Assembly: GCA_963721065.1 (NCBI GenBank)
Contig: CAVRHO010000004.1
Coordinates: 186,001-250,000 of the forward strand
Reading direction: 5' to 3'
From: CAWBLP01 sp963721065
Lineage (GTDB): Bacteria > Pseudomonadota > Alphaproteobacteria > Acetobacterales > Acetobacteraceae
DNA: 64,000 nt
Of this stretch, positions 25,808 through 34,408 are shown in pieces. Position numbers and translations under genes: made by a program. The notes beneath the pieces are model-generated. The model saw nothing but the letters and a program-made list of their open reading frames with translations, did no database searches and was not told the origin of the DNA. Positions within the stretch are counted from its first letter, which is position 1. Every line of letters begins with the position of its first letter.

Positions 25808-28613
25808 CTACGCAGCCGAGCGGCAGACCAGGCCGGAGTCCACCGCGTCGGCGCAGCGCACGCACAGCGTGGGATGGCCGGGCTGCTTGCCCACCTCCGG
25901 CAGCACCCGCCAGCAGCGGGCGCATTTGTCCCCCGGCGCCGGCGACACGGTGGCCAGGTCGTCCGCACTGCCGGCGACCACATGCAGGTCCGACACGATG
26001 GCGATCTCGGCCCAGTCGGCCGGGCTCAGCAGCTCCGCCTCGTCCGCCGCCAGCGGCAGCCGGGCGGAGGCCTGCAGCGAGGACCCCAGCACGTTGGTCT
26101 TGCGCGCCTCGTCCAGCGGCACGGTGATGCGGCGGCGGATGGTGCGGATCCGGTCCCACTTTGCCGCCAGCCGGTCGTCGCGCCATTCCGCCGGCATCTC
26201 CGGGAACAGGTGCAGGTGCACGCTGTCGTCGGTGCCGAAGCGGGCGCCCCAGGCTTCCTCGGCGGTGAAGCACAGCACCGGCGCCAGCCAGGTGGTCAGG
26301 CAGCGGTGCAGGTGGTCCAGCACCGTGCGGGCCGCGCGGCGGCGGTGGCTGTCCGGCCGGTCGCAGTAGATCGCGTCCTTGCGGATGTCGAAATAGAACG
26401 CCGACAGGTCGGTGGCGCAGAAATTGTGCAGCTCGGGATACACGCCGGTCCACTCATAGCGTTCCGTCGCGGCGCGGATGCGGGCGTCCAGCTCGGTCAG
26501 GCGGTGCAGCACCCAGCGCTCCAGCTCCGGCATCGCCTGCACCGGCACGCGTTCGTCCTCGGTGAAGCCGGCCAGGCTGCCCAGCACCCAGCGCAGCGTG
26601 TTGCGCAGGCGGCGGTAGAGTTCGGCGTTCTGCTTCAGGATTTCCGGGCCGATGCGCAGGTCCTCGGCGGTGTCGGACATCATCACCCACAGGCGCAGGA
26701 TATCCACGCCGTATTTGTCGGCGACCTCCTGCGGGGCGGTGACGTTGCCCAGGGACTTGGACATCTTCCGCCCCTGCTCGTCCATCACGAAGCCATGCGT
26801 CAGCACCGCCTTGAACGGCGCCTTGCCGCGGGTGCCCACCGCCTCCAGCAGCGAGGAGTGAAACCATCCGCGGTGCTGGTCGGTGCCTTCCAGGTACAGG
26901 TCCGCCGGCCAGGGCAGCTTGCGCCCCTCCAGCACGAAGGCGTGGGTGGAGCCGGACTCGAACCAGACATCCACGATGTCCTTCACCTGCTCGTAGTCGT
27001 CCGGGTTGTACTCGTTGCCCAGGAAGCGGGCCGGATCGGACGCGTACCAGGCATCCGCGCCCTCGGCGGTGAACGCCTCCACGATGCGCTGCACCACCGC
27101 CGGGTCGCGCAGCGGCTCGCCGGTGCGCTTCTCCACGAACACGGTGATCGGCACGCCCCAGGCGCGCTGGCGGGAGATGCACCAGTCGGGCCGAGCGGCG
27201 ACCATGGAGCCGATGCGGTTGCGGCCCTGGTCGGGGACGAACTGCGTCTGGTCGATGGCGCGCAGCGCGTGTTCGCGGATGCGCTCCGGCCCGTCCATGC
27301 GGATGAACCACTGCGGCGTGGCGCGGAAGATCAGCGGCGCCTTGGACCGCCAGGAATGCGGGTAGGAGTGCACCAGCTTGCCGCGCGCCAGCAGGCTGCC
27401 GGCCTCGGTCAGCGCGGCGCAGACCGGGTCGGCGGCCTTGTAGACGTGCACGCCGGGGAACAGCGGCACCCACGGGTTGAAGGTGCCGTCGTCGCCCACC
27501 GTCTCGGGGATTTCCAGCTTGTTCTGGCGGCCGAGGTCGAAGTCCTCCTCGCCGTGGCCCGGGGCGATGTGGACGAAGCCGGTGCCCGCCTCGGTGGTGA
27601 CGAAGTCGCCGAACAGCAGCGGCGTGTCCTGCTCATAGCCGCGGCCGCGCAGCGGGATGGGCGCAGACCGTGCCCTCCAGCGCGCTGCCCTTGTACACGT
27701 GGTCGATGTGGTGGGTGGCGATGCCCACGTCCTGGCAGAATTGCGGCAGCAGCGGCAGCGCCACCAGCAGCTTCTCGCCCACGCGGGCGAGCGAGCCGTC
27801 CGTCACGCTGTCCACATGCACCAGGGCGTAGTCGAAGTCCGGCCCCGCGGCGACGGCGCGGTTGCCGGGCATGGTCCAGGGGGTGGTGGTCCAGATCACC
27901 ACCGCGGCGCCCACCAGTTCCTTCACCGGCGCGCGGACCACCGGGAAGCGCACCCAGATCGTGGTGCTGGTGTGGTCGTGGTATTCGATCTCGGCTTCCG
28001 CCAGCGCGGTCTTTTCCACCGGCGACCACATCACCGGGCGCAGGCCGCGGTACAGCGCGCCGTTCAGCAGGAACTTGCAGATCTCGGCCGCGATCGCCGC
28101 TTCCGACGGGTGGTCCATGGTGGCGTAGCGGTTGGGGAAGTCGCCCTCCACCCCCAGCCGCCGGAACTCCTCCCGCTGCACGCCCATCCAGTGTTCGGCA
28201 TAGGCTCGGCACTCGGCCCGGAAGTCCAGGATCGGCACCGCGTCCTTGTCCTGCTTCTTGGCGCGGTACTGTTCCTCGATCTTCCACTCGATCGGCAGGC
28301 CGTGGCAGTCCCAGCCGGGGATGTAGTTGGCGTCGTAGCCCGCCATCTGGCGGGTCCGGTTGATCACGTCCTTCAGGACCTTGTTGAGCGCCGTGCCGAT
28401 ATGGATGTTGCCGTTCGCATAGGGCGGGCCGTCATGCAGGATGAACAGCGGGCGGCCCTTCGAGGTCTCGCGCAGGCGGCGCCACAGGTCCATCGCCTCC
28501 CACCGTGCCAGGATCTGCGGCTCCTTCTTCGGCAGGTCGCCGCGCATGGGGAAGCTGGTCTGCGGCAGGAAGACCGTGTCGCGGTAGTCGCGCTGGGCAG
28601 GGGCGTCGTTCAT
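25808..28613 (-). CDS. ileS: Isoleucyl-tRNA synthetase (one single-base insertion)
   Basis: Class I aminoacyl-tRNA synthetase charging tRNA-Ile; essential and normally single copy. Seen in order: the HIGH-region PPYANGNIHIGTALNK (the final His of HIGH reads Thr), the CP1 editing domain, GWDCHGLPIEWK, the KMSKS loop RKMSKSLGN, an anticodon-binding domain and a C-terminal zinc site (CARCW, CVRCAD). An extra C in the CCC run near 27656 breaks the frame at CAHP; with it removed LRGRGYEQDTP follows and the length is 934 residues, normal for the family. A broken sole copy of this gene is not viable, so a sequence error is the likely cause. Confidence 0.95.
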
Positions 28614-28795
28614 GGCAGGTCCCGAGCGGCCTGGGCCGCGCTGGAGGGTCAGACAGGCGGAAGATCCCGGGGCTCAGCGAGCCGCCGGGCCGGTAATTCG
28701 TGCCTGCCTATACACCGGTGCCATGCACGGGAACATGGCAAGCCCCGCAAGCCACGGTCAAGCGGAGTCACGCAGGCACGCCGGCCGTCCCTGGG

Positions 28796-29302
28796 TCAGA
28801 AGTCGCCGCACGCCTCCGCCACGTTCATGCCGACGCGCTGCTGGCGGAACAGAAGCTGGTAGGCGTTGCGGATCCGCTTGATCGGCGCCAGCGCGCCCGA
28901 CGCGTCGGGCAGTGACGCGAGCAGGACCTTGGTCGGCTCGCGGATGGTGGCGTGGCCTTCCGGACTCATCCAGGCCCCCGACGCATTGAACACAGTGAAG
29001 CCGTTGGGCAGGTTCGGCACCACCACCTTGTTGACGAAGTTGTTCCACTGCTTTTCGGTCACCTGGCCCAGGGCAGGAATCGAGCGACCGAAGAAGAGCT
29101 GCACCACCAGCGTCGGCGCACCATACCCGGCCGGGCAGCGTTCCGCCGAACCGCGCGCGCCGCCAGCGCACCCGGCCAGGGCCACCGCCAGGCCGATCAC
29201 CCCAACCCGCCGCCCGGCCCACGCCAGCCGCCTGCCGAGGGGGGCGACGGGACGGGGCGGTCCGGACTGGCGCCCGGGGGTTTGTCGATCATCTCCAGTC
29301 AT
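28796..29302 (-). CDS. DUF3574 lipoprotein
   Basis: A 168-residue protein with a basic N-terminus, a hydrophobic helix (about 33-44) and a lipobox ALAGC (Cys45), so it is probably anchored in the outer or inner membrane. The mature part matches DUF3574: LVVQLFFGRSIP, VTEKQWNNFVNKVV, GFTVFNASGAWM. The family function is unknown. It is 180 bases upstream-facing from ileS on the same strand; a shared transcript is possible but not evident. Confidence 0.82.
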   Translation of the reverse strand: MTGDDRQTPGRQSGPPRPVAPLGRRLAWAGRRVGVIGLAVALAGCAGGARGSAERCPAGYGAPTLVVQLFFGRSIPALGQVTEKQWNNFVNKVVVPNLPNGFTVFNASGAWMSPEGHATIREPTKVLLASLPDASGALAPIKRIRNAYQLLFRQQRVGMNVAEACGDF

Positions 29303-29510
29303 TCGTGCTGCTTCTCTCCCTGACCTCACATCCGCCGTGAACACCCGGCCACGGAGGCCGCATCCTCGGCCCGACCGGCGGAGGCTGCAACCGCCCGCAT
29401 GCGGCACCCTGCCGGCCCTGCTCACCCACCGGTGAAGCGGCCCGCGCGCCACCGTTCGCCGGTGTCGGGCCTTCTGCCCGGAGACGGACGCCAGAAAGGG
29501 AATGCAGCGC

Positions 29511-30437
29511 ATGAAGGTCGGAATCATCGGTGCGGGAACCGTCGCGCGGGCCACCGCCCTGGCTGTGGTGATGCGCGGCCCCGCCAATGACGTCGTGGTG
29601 GTGGACCGCACGCGGGAGAAGGCCGAGGGCCTGGTCACCGACCTGACCTACGGCGCCGCCCTGTCGCCGTCGGTGAACCTGCGCGCCGGCGACTACCCGG
29701 ACCTGGCCGGGGCGGAGCTGGTGATGCTGACGTCCGGGGTGAACGAAAAGTCCGGCGGCGCCACCGACCGGTCCGACCCCGAGGGCCGGCTGCGGCTGCT
29801 GGCGAAGAACGCCGACATCTACCACGACATCGTGCCCCGCATCGCCGAGGCGACCCCCCAGGCCTTTCTGCTGGTGGTCACCGACCCGCCCGACCCGCTG
29901 GCTGACATCGCCCGCACCACGGCGCCGGCCCTGCGGGTGATCTCGGCCGGCACGTATCTGGATACGCTGCGCTTCCGCGTGCACCTGGCCCGCAAGCTGG
30001 ACGTGCACCCGCAGGCGGTGGACGCAATGGTGCTGGGCGAGCACGGCACCACCTCGGTCTTCCTCTGGTCCACCGCGCGTGTGGCCGGCATCCCGGTGGG
30101 GGACCTGCTCGGCGGCGGCAGCTCGGTGCGGGAGGCCGTGGAGAAAGAGGTCCGCCAGGCGAACATCGAGATCATCGAGGGGATCGGCGCCAGCCAACTG
30201 GGCATCGGCATGGTCTGCGCCCGGATCGCCGAGATCATCGCGCGCGACGAGCGGACGGTGGTGCCACTGGGGTGCTATTCCGACGAGTACGGCGTGACGC
30301 TGTCCCTGCCCGCGGTGCTTGGGCGGAACGGCATTCTGCGCCGGCTGACGCCGCCGATGTCGGAGGAGGAGCAGTCCGCGATGCGGAAGAGCGCCGACCA
30401 CATCAGGCAGGCGCTGGAGAAGGCGAAGTCGGACTGA
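29511..30437 (+). CDS. Lactate/malate dehydrogenase family protein
   Basis: A 308-residue NAD-dependent 2-hydroxyacid dehydrogenase of the LDH/MDH superfamily. The nucleotide-binding motif is GIIGAGTVA, with Asp in VVVVDRT setting NAD specificity. The catalytic His lies in VLGEHGTTS and the Asp region reads VTDPPDPL, where classical enzymes have NPVD. Loop signals to separate lactate from malate use are not clear. Nine codons of extra N-terminus are possible, but the AAGGGA site fits the start at 29511. No operon partner is seen. Confidence 0.85.
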   Translation: MKVGIIGAGTVARATALAVVMRGPANDVVVVDRTREKAEGLVTDLTYGAALSPSVNLRAGDYPDLAGAELVMLTSGVNEKSGGATDRSDPEGRLRLLAKNADIYHDIVPRIAEATPQAFLLVVTDPPDPLADIARTTAPALRVISAGTYLDTLRFRVHLARKLDVHPQAVDAMVLGEHGTTSVFLWSTARVAGIPVGDLLGGGSSVREAVEKEVRQANIEIIEGIGASQLGIGMVCARIAEIIARDERTVVPLGCYSDEYGVTLSLPAVLGRNGILRRLTPPMSEEEQSAMRKSADHIRQALEKAKSD

Positions 30438-30534
30438 TAAGCCCGGGCGTCCCGGCGACGCGGGGCAGCACCGTCCGACCAGGGGGCCGATGCCGATGTC
30501 ACCCGCCCCGACGATCCGGGAAGCGTCTCCCTGG

Positions 30535-30600
30535 CGCTCCGTGGTTCGCTTGTATGCGCTCCGTGTTGAATACCTGCAGCAGAACGAACCGCGCGAGCTT
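30535..30600. repeat. Dispersed repeat family C copy
   Basis: About 65 bases resembling 25437-25500, sharing TGGCGCTCCGTGG at one end and GCAGCAGAACGAACCG at the other, with a diverged centre. It lies in the 222-base spacer between the dehydrogenase and the Rieske oxygenase stop. Confidence 0.65.
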
Positions 30601-30659
30601 CCGTGGGTTCGCACGAAGCGTACGCAACGGAGCCCGAAGGCCACACCTCCCGTCCCCCC

Positions 30660-32003
30660 TCACGCACCCGCCGCAGCAAGATCACGCGTCACCGCACCCT
30701 CGACCAGTGCATGCTCATGGCCAAACCGTGCCCGCATCACCTCCGGCAGCGGCACGTCGCGCTGGGCGATCGCACCGCCGGAGCGGACGCAGTACAGCGC
30801 CGCCTGACCCGCCGCCGCCGGAGGACTGCCCGCCGCAACGTCCCGGGCCGCCGCCAGAATCATTCGCCGGAAGCGGATCACCCCCAGGTCGGTCGGTCCC
30901 AGATGCTCCACCGTGCGGTCGGCGATCAGCCCCTGGCTGTCCTGAATTGCCGCGTCCTGCTCGGAAACCCCGTCGATCCCGGTGAAATTCTCGAACTTCT
31001 GCTTGCGGCGGTCCATCAGGTAGTCATTCTCCCGCCGCCGCAGCGGAACGTGGTTCGCATCCACCTCCGCATGAATGCCGGAGCCCTTCGCGTAACGCTG
31101 CCGCTCCTCCCCGGTCAGCGGCCGGTCCGGGTTCCAGGTGTAGTTGTAGATCCAGCACGACACATCATCGATCGGCACCCAGCACTGGCCATGATAGTTC
31201 TCCCCCGGGAAGGCGTTCGGTGCCAGGCCATGGTTCGGCATCAGGAACTGGCTGACGCGCCAGTAGAGGTTGTCGCCGTCGCCACGCCGCGCCGCCCCCA
31301 TCACCAGCCCCACCGGATGCTCCAGGATGGTGAACCGCGGCGCGCCATCCGCGCGCATCCAGCGCACGGTATCCGTATCCGACGAAACCTTCGCCATCAG
31401 CCGGTCCGTCACGTCCTTCGCATCGGAAACCGGCATGTGCAGGAAGGAAAAGTGCGCGGTATCCAGCCCGCCCTCGCATGCCTGCGCCCAGTTGCACTGC
31501 TGCAGCTTCTTGGAGACGAACACGTGGGACGCGGGCAGCGTCAGGAACTCCAGCCGCGGCGGGTCCGGCATCCGGTCCCGCGGCCCCAGATACGTCCAGA
31601 CGAACCCGCCCGCCTCATGCACCGGATAGGCCAGCAGCCGCACATTCCGTTCGGCCTTCTCGCGCGCCGCGCCCGGCTCCATCGTGGGAATCGCCAGGCA
31701 TCGCCCGTCGGTGGCGAACTTCCAGCCGTGATAGGCGCAGGTGATGCCGCCGCCCTCATTCCGGCCAAAGAACAGGTCCGCCCCGCGATGCGGGCAGCGC
31801 GGCGACACCACGCCCACCGTGCCGTCCGTGCTGCGGAACACCCGCAGGTCCTCGCCCAGGATCCGCACGCGCAGCGGCGCCCCGTCGGGTTCCGGCAGTT
31901 CCGCGCTCAGCGCCACCGGCTGCCAGAAGTGGCGGAACACGTCCCCCATCGCGGTTCCCGGCCCGGTCCGGGTCAGCAACACGTTGTCGGCTTCGCTGAG
32001 CAT
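30660..32003 (-). CDS. Rieske non-heme iron oxygenase (phthalate-dioxygenase-like alpha subunit)
   Basis: A 447-residue oxygenase that hydroxylates or demethylates aromatic or related substrates using electrons from a reductase. The [2Fe-2S] Rieske ligands are in CPHRGADL and CAYHGWKF (about residues 70-95). The mononuclear iron ligands are in GLDTAHFSFLH, and the C-terminal catalytic domain is complete. The start at 32003 has a strong GGAGGAA site. No reductase or ferredoxin gene is adjacent, so electrons must come from elsewhere. It is divergent from the dienelactone hydrolase gene, another aromatic-degradation enzyme, which hints at a shared pathway. Confidence 0.92.
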   Translation of the reverse strand: MLSEADNVLLTRTGPGTAMGDVFRHFWQPVALSAELPEPDGAPLRVRILGEDLRVFRSTDGTVGVVSPRCPHRGADLFFGRNEGGGITCAYHGWKFATDGRCLAIPTMEPGAAREKAERNVRLLAYPVHEAGGFVWTYLGPRDRMPDPPRLEFLTLPASHVFVSKKLQQCNWAQACEGGLDTAHFSFLHMPVSDAKDVTDRLMAKVSSDTDTVRWMRADGAPRFTILEHPVGLVMGAARRGDGDNLYWRVSQFLMPNHGLAPNAFPGENYHGQCWVPIDDVSCWIYNYTWNPDRPLTGEERQRYAKGSGIHAEVDANHVPLRRRENDYLMDRRKQKFENFTGIDGVSEQDAAIQDSQGLIADRTVEHLGPTDLGVIRFRRMILAAARDVAAGSPPAAAGQAALYCVRSGGAIAQRDVPLPEVMRARFGHEHALVEGAVTRDLAAAGA

Positions 32004-32173
32004 GCATCGTTCCTCCGTTTCCGGAACTCTCGCGGGCGCGCCCGGGCCGGTCAACGCCCGCCGCCGGTGCCTGCCCGACCACATCGGGACGTCGCCGAAG
32101 CGAGGTTGACGTGCGCGCCGGCCGCGCCATGCTGCGCCCCCTGCAAACAGGCAGACCAACCGGAGGAGCGCAT

Positions 32174-32839
32174 ATGGGAGCCACGATCGAGCTGAAGTCC
32201 GCCGACGGCCACACCTTCTCGGCCTACACCGCGGGCCCCGCGAACGCGACCAAGGGGATCGTCGTGATCCAGGAGATCTTCGGCGTCAATCACCACATGC
32301 GCGACATGGCGGACCGCTTCGCGGCACAGGGCTACGCCGTCGTCGCCCCGGCCCTGTTCGATCGCGTGCAGCGCGGGATCGAGCTTGGCTACACGCCGGA
32401 CGACATCGCCAAGGGCCGCGACTACCGCATGAAGCTGGACGACGCGAAGGTGATGGCCGATGTCGAGGCTGCGGCCAACCACCTGTCCGGCAAGAAGCTG
32501 GGCATCGTCGGCTACTGCTTCGGCGGCACGGTGGCCTGGTGGGGCGCCACGCGCACCAGCAAGTTCGCCGCGTCCTCCTGCTGGTACGGCGGCGGCATTC
32601 CGGGCACCAAGGACGAGTCACCGCGATGCCCGGTGCAGATGCATTTCGGCGAGAAGGACGCCTCCATCCCGATGTCCGACGTGGACGCGGTGAAGGCGGC
32701 GCAGCCGAAGGCGGAGATCTACGTCTATATGGGCGCCCAGCACGGCTTCGGCTGCGACGAGCGCGGCAGCTTCAGCAAGCCCGACTACGAGCAGGCGCAG
32801 CAGCGCACGCTGGACTTCTTCGCCAAGCACCTGGGCTGA
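32174..32839 (+). CDS. Dienelactone hydrolase family protein
   Basis: A 221-residue alpha/beta hydrolase. The Cys nucleophile lies in VGYCFGGT, the Asp in GEKDASIP and the His in AQHGFGC, the classical Cys-Asp-His triad of dienelactone hydrolases. The family opens dienelactone to maleylacetate in chlorocatechol breakdown, though many members act on other esters. A strong GGAGGAG site fixes the start. It faces away from the Rieske oxygenase across a 170-base promoter region. Confidence 0.92.
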   Translation: MGATIELKSADGHTFSAYTAGPANATKGIVVIQEIFGVNHHMRDMADRFAAQGYAVVAPALFDRVQRGIELGYTPDDIAKGRDYRMKLDDAKVMADVEAAANHLSGKKLGIVGYCFGGTVAWWGATRTSKFAASSCWYGGGIPGTKDESPRCPVQMHFGEKDASIPMSDVDAVKAAQPKAEIYVYMGAQHGFGCDERGSFSKPDYEQAQQRTLDFFAKHLG

Positions 32840-32853
32840 CACCAGTCCTCCAT

Positions 32854-32959
32854 GTCATGGCCGGGCCCGACCCGGCCATCGACACCGGAACGATCGGGGC
32901 GCATTTCCGCATGCATGGTCTCACGGGGGCGGATGGCCGGCTCGGGGGCCGGCCATGAC
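32854..32959. repeat. Dispersed inverted-repeat element, family A copy 3
   Basis: Terminal repeats GTCATGGCCGGG... and ...CCGGCCATGAC, starting 15 bases after the hydrolase stop; the arms have diverged more than in copies 1 and 2. It may act as a 3'-end hairpin. Confidence 0.8.
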
Positions 32960-33057
32960 GCGTTTGTCCGGGTCCCGCCCCTTCCCTCGTCTGTAAGGCC
33001 GGCCCCCTCCGCACGCCCTCTCTCCCGCCGGAGAACAAGGTGGTGTAGTGGGGCACC

Positions 33058-34395
33058 ATGTCCGCACGCCCCGTCCTCACCGCCGACCACCCCGACCCGT
33101 CCCCGGCCGAACTGATCGCCGCCCGCCCGACGCTGTCCCTGCACGCGATGGACGGCCTGCTGCTGGACGGCATGCCGCTGCACCGCATCGCCGACGCCGT
33201 CGGCACGCCGTGCTGGGTCTATTCCGCCGCCACCATGCGCGACCGCGCCCGCACCCTGTCCGGCGCGCTGCGGGACGCCGGCCTGAACGCGCAGCTCCAT
33301 TACGCGGTGAAGGCGAACGACCGCCTGGCCGTGCTGCACCTGTTCGCGCAGGAGGGCGTCGGCGCCGACGTGGTCAGCGAGGGCGAGCTCCGCCGCGCCC
33401 GCGCCGCCGGCATTCCGCCGCACCACATCGTCTTCTCCGGCGTCGGCAAGTCGGAACGCGAACTGCGCCTGGCGCTGGGCGAGGACATCGGCCAGATCAA
33501 CGTGGAAAGCGCCGAGGAGCTGGACATCCTCTCCGCCCTCGCCGCGTCCCTGGGCCGCACCGCGCGGGTGGCGCTGCGGGTGAACCCGGACGTGGACGCC
33601 GGCACCCACGCCAAGATCACCACCGGCCGGGCGGAGGACAAGTTCGGCATTCCCTACGCCGATGCCGCCGCCCTGTACGCCCGCGCCGCCACCCTGCCCG
33701 GCATCCAGCCGGTCGGCCTGGCAACCCATATCGGCAGCCAGGTACTCACGCTGGCGCCCTACCGCGCCGCCTTCGCCCGCATCGCGGAGCTGGTGCGCAC
33801 GCTGCGGCAGGCCGGCCACAGCGTCACCACGGTGGACTGCGGCGGCGGGCTGGGCATTCCCTACCGCAATGAGCCGGCCGCCAGCCCCGCCGGCCTGGCC
33901 GCGGTGATCCGCGACGCGTTCCACAACCTGAATGTCCAGGTGATGCTGGAGCCCGGGCGCTGGCTGGTGGGCCCTGCCGGCGTGCTGCTGGCTTCGGTGG
34001 TGCTGGTGAAGCAGGCCGGCGACGGCCGGTTCGTGGTGCTGGACGCGGCGATGAACGACCTGGTGCGGCCGGCCATGTACGATGCCTGGCACGGCATCGT
34101 GCCGCTCTCCGCCACCGACGCGGCCGGGGCGTTGCACCCGGCCGACATCGTGGGCCCGGTCTGCGAATCCGGCGACACCTTCGCCCGTGACCGCCTGCTG
34201 CCGCCGCTGGCACGCGACGCGCGCGTGGCCATCCTGGACGCCGGGGCGTATGGTGCGGTCATGAGCTCTGCCTACAACGCGCGCCCGCCGGCGGCAGAAG
34301 TGATAATTGATCAAGGGCGGTGGTCGGTGATCCGCAACCGGCAGACCCACGCCGACTTGTGGCGGGACGAGCGCATCCCAGATCTCCCAGGATGA
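33058..34395 (+). CDS. lysA: Diaminopimelate decarboxylase
   Basis: PLP-dependent last step of lysine synthesis (meso-diaminopimelate to L-lysine + CO2). The PLP lysine lies in HYAVKAN (about residue 84), the phosphate-binding Gly-rich loop in CGGGLGIPY, and the substrate-site motif CESGDTFARD is typical of LysA. Length 445 is normal with a short N-terminal extension. It is followed 13 bases later by the TIGR02302 gene, a pairing common in alphaproteobacteria. A family A element lies upstream. Confidence 0.95.
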   Translation: MSARPVLTADHPDPSPAELIAARPTLSLHAMDGLLLDGMPLHRIADAVGTPCWVYSAATMRDRARTLSGALRDAGLNAQLHYAVKANDRLAVLHLFAQEGVGADVVSEGELRRARAAGIPPHHIVFSGVGKSERELRLALGEDIGQINVESAEELDILSALAASLGRTARVALRVNPDVDAGTHAKITTGRAEDKFGIPYADAAALYARAATLPGIQPVGLATHIGSQVLTLAPYRAAFARIAELVRTLRQAGHSVTTVDCGGGLGIPYRNEPAASPAGLAAVIRDAFHNLNVQVMLEPGRWLVGPAGVLLASVVLVKQAGDGRFVVLDAAMNDLVRPAMYDAWHGIVPLSATDAAGALHPADIVGPVCESGDTFARDRLLPPLARDARVAILDAGAYGAVMSSAYNARPPAAEVIIDQGRWSVIRNRQTHADLWRDERIPDLPG

Positions 34396-34408
34396 TCCCA
34401 GACCCGAC

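Noticed and set aside
25706..28363. An 885-codon plus-strand frame
   Set aside because: Antisense of ileS; no domain and no ribosome site.
32852..33115. Small proteins starting in family A repeats (also near 42604 and 61089)
   Set aside because: They arise from the dispersed element itself and recur wherever it does.
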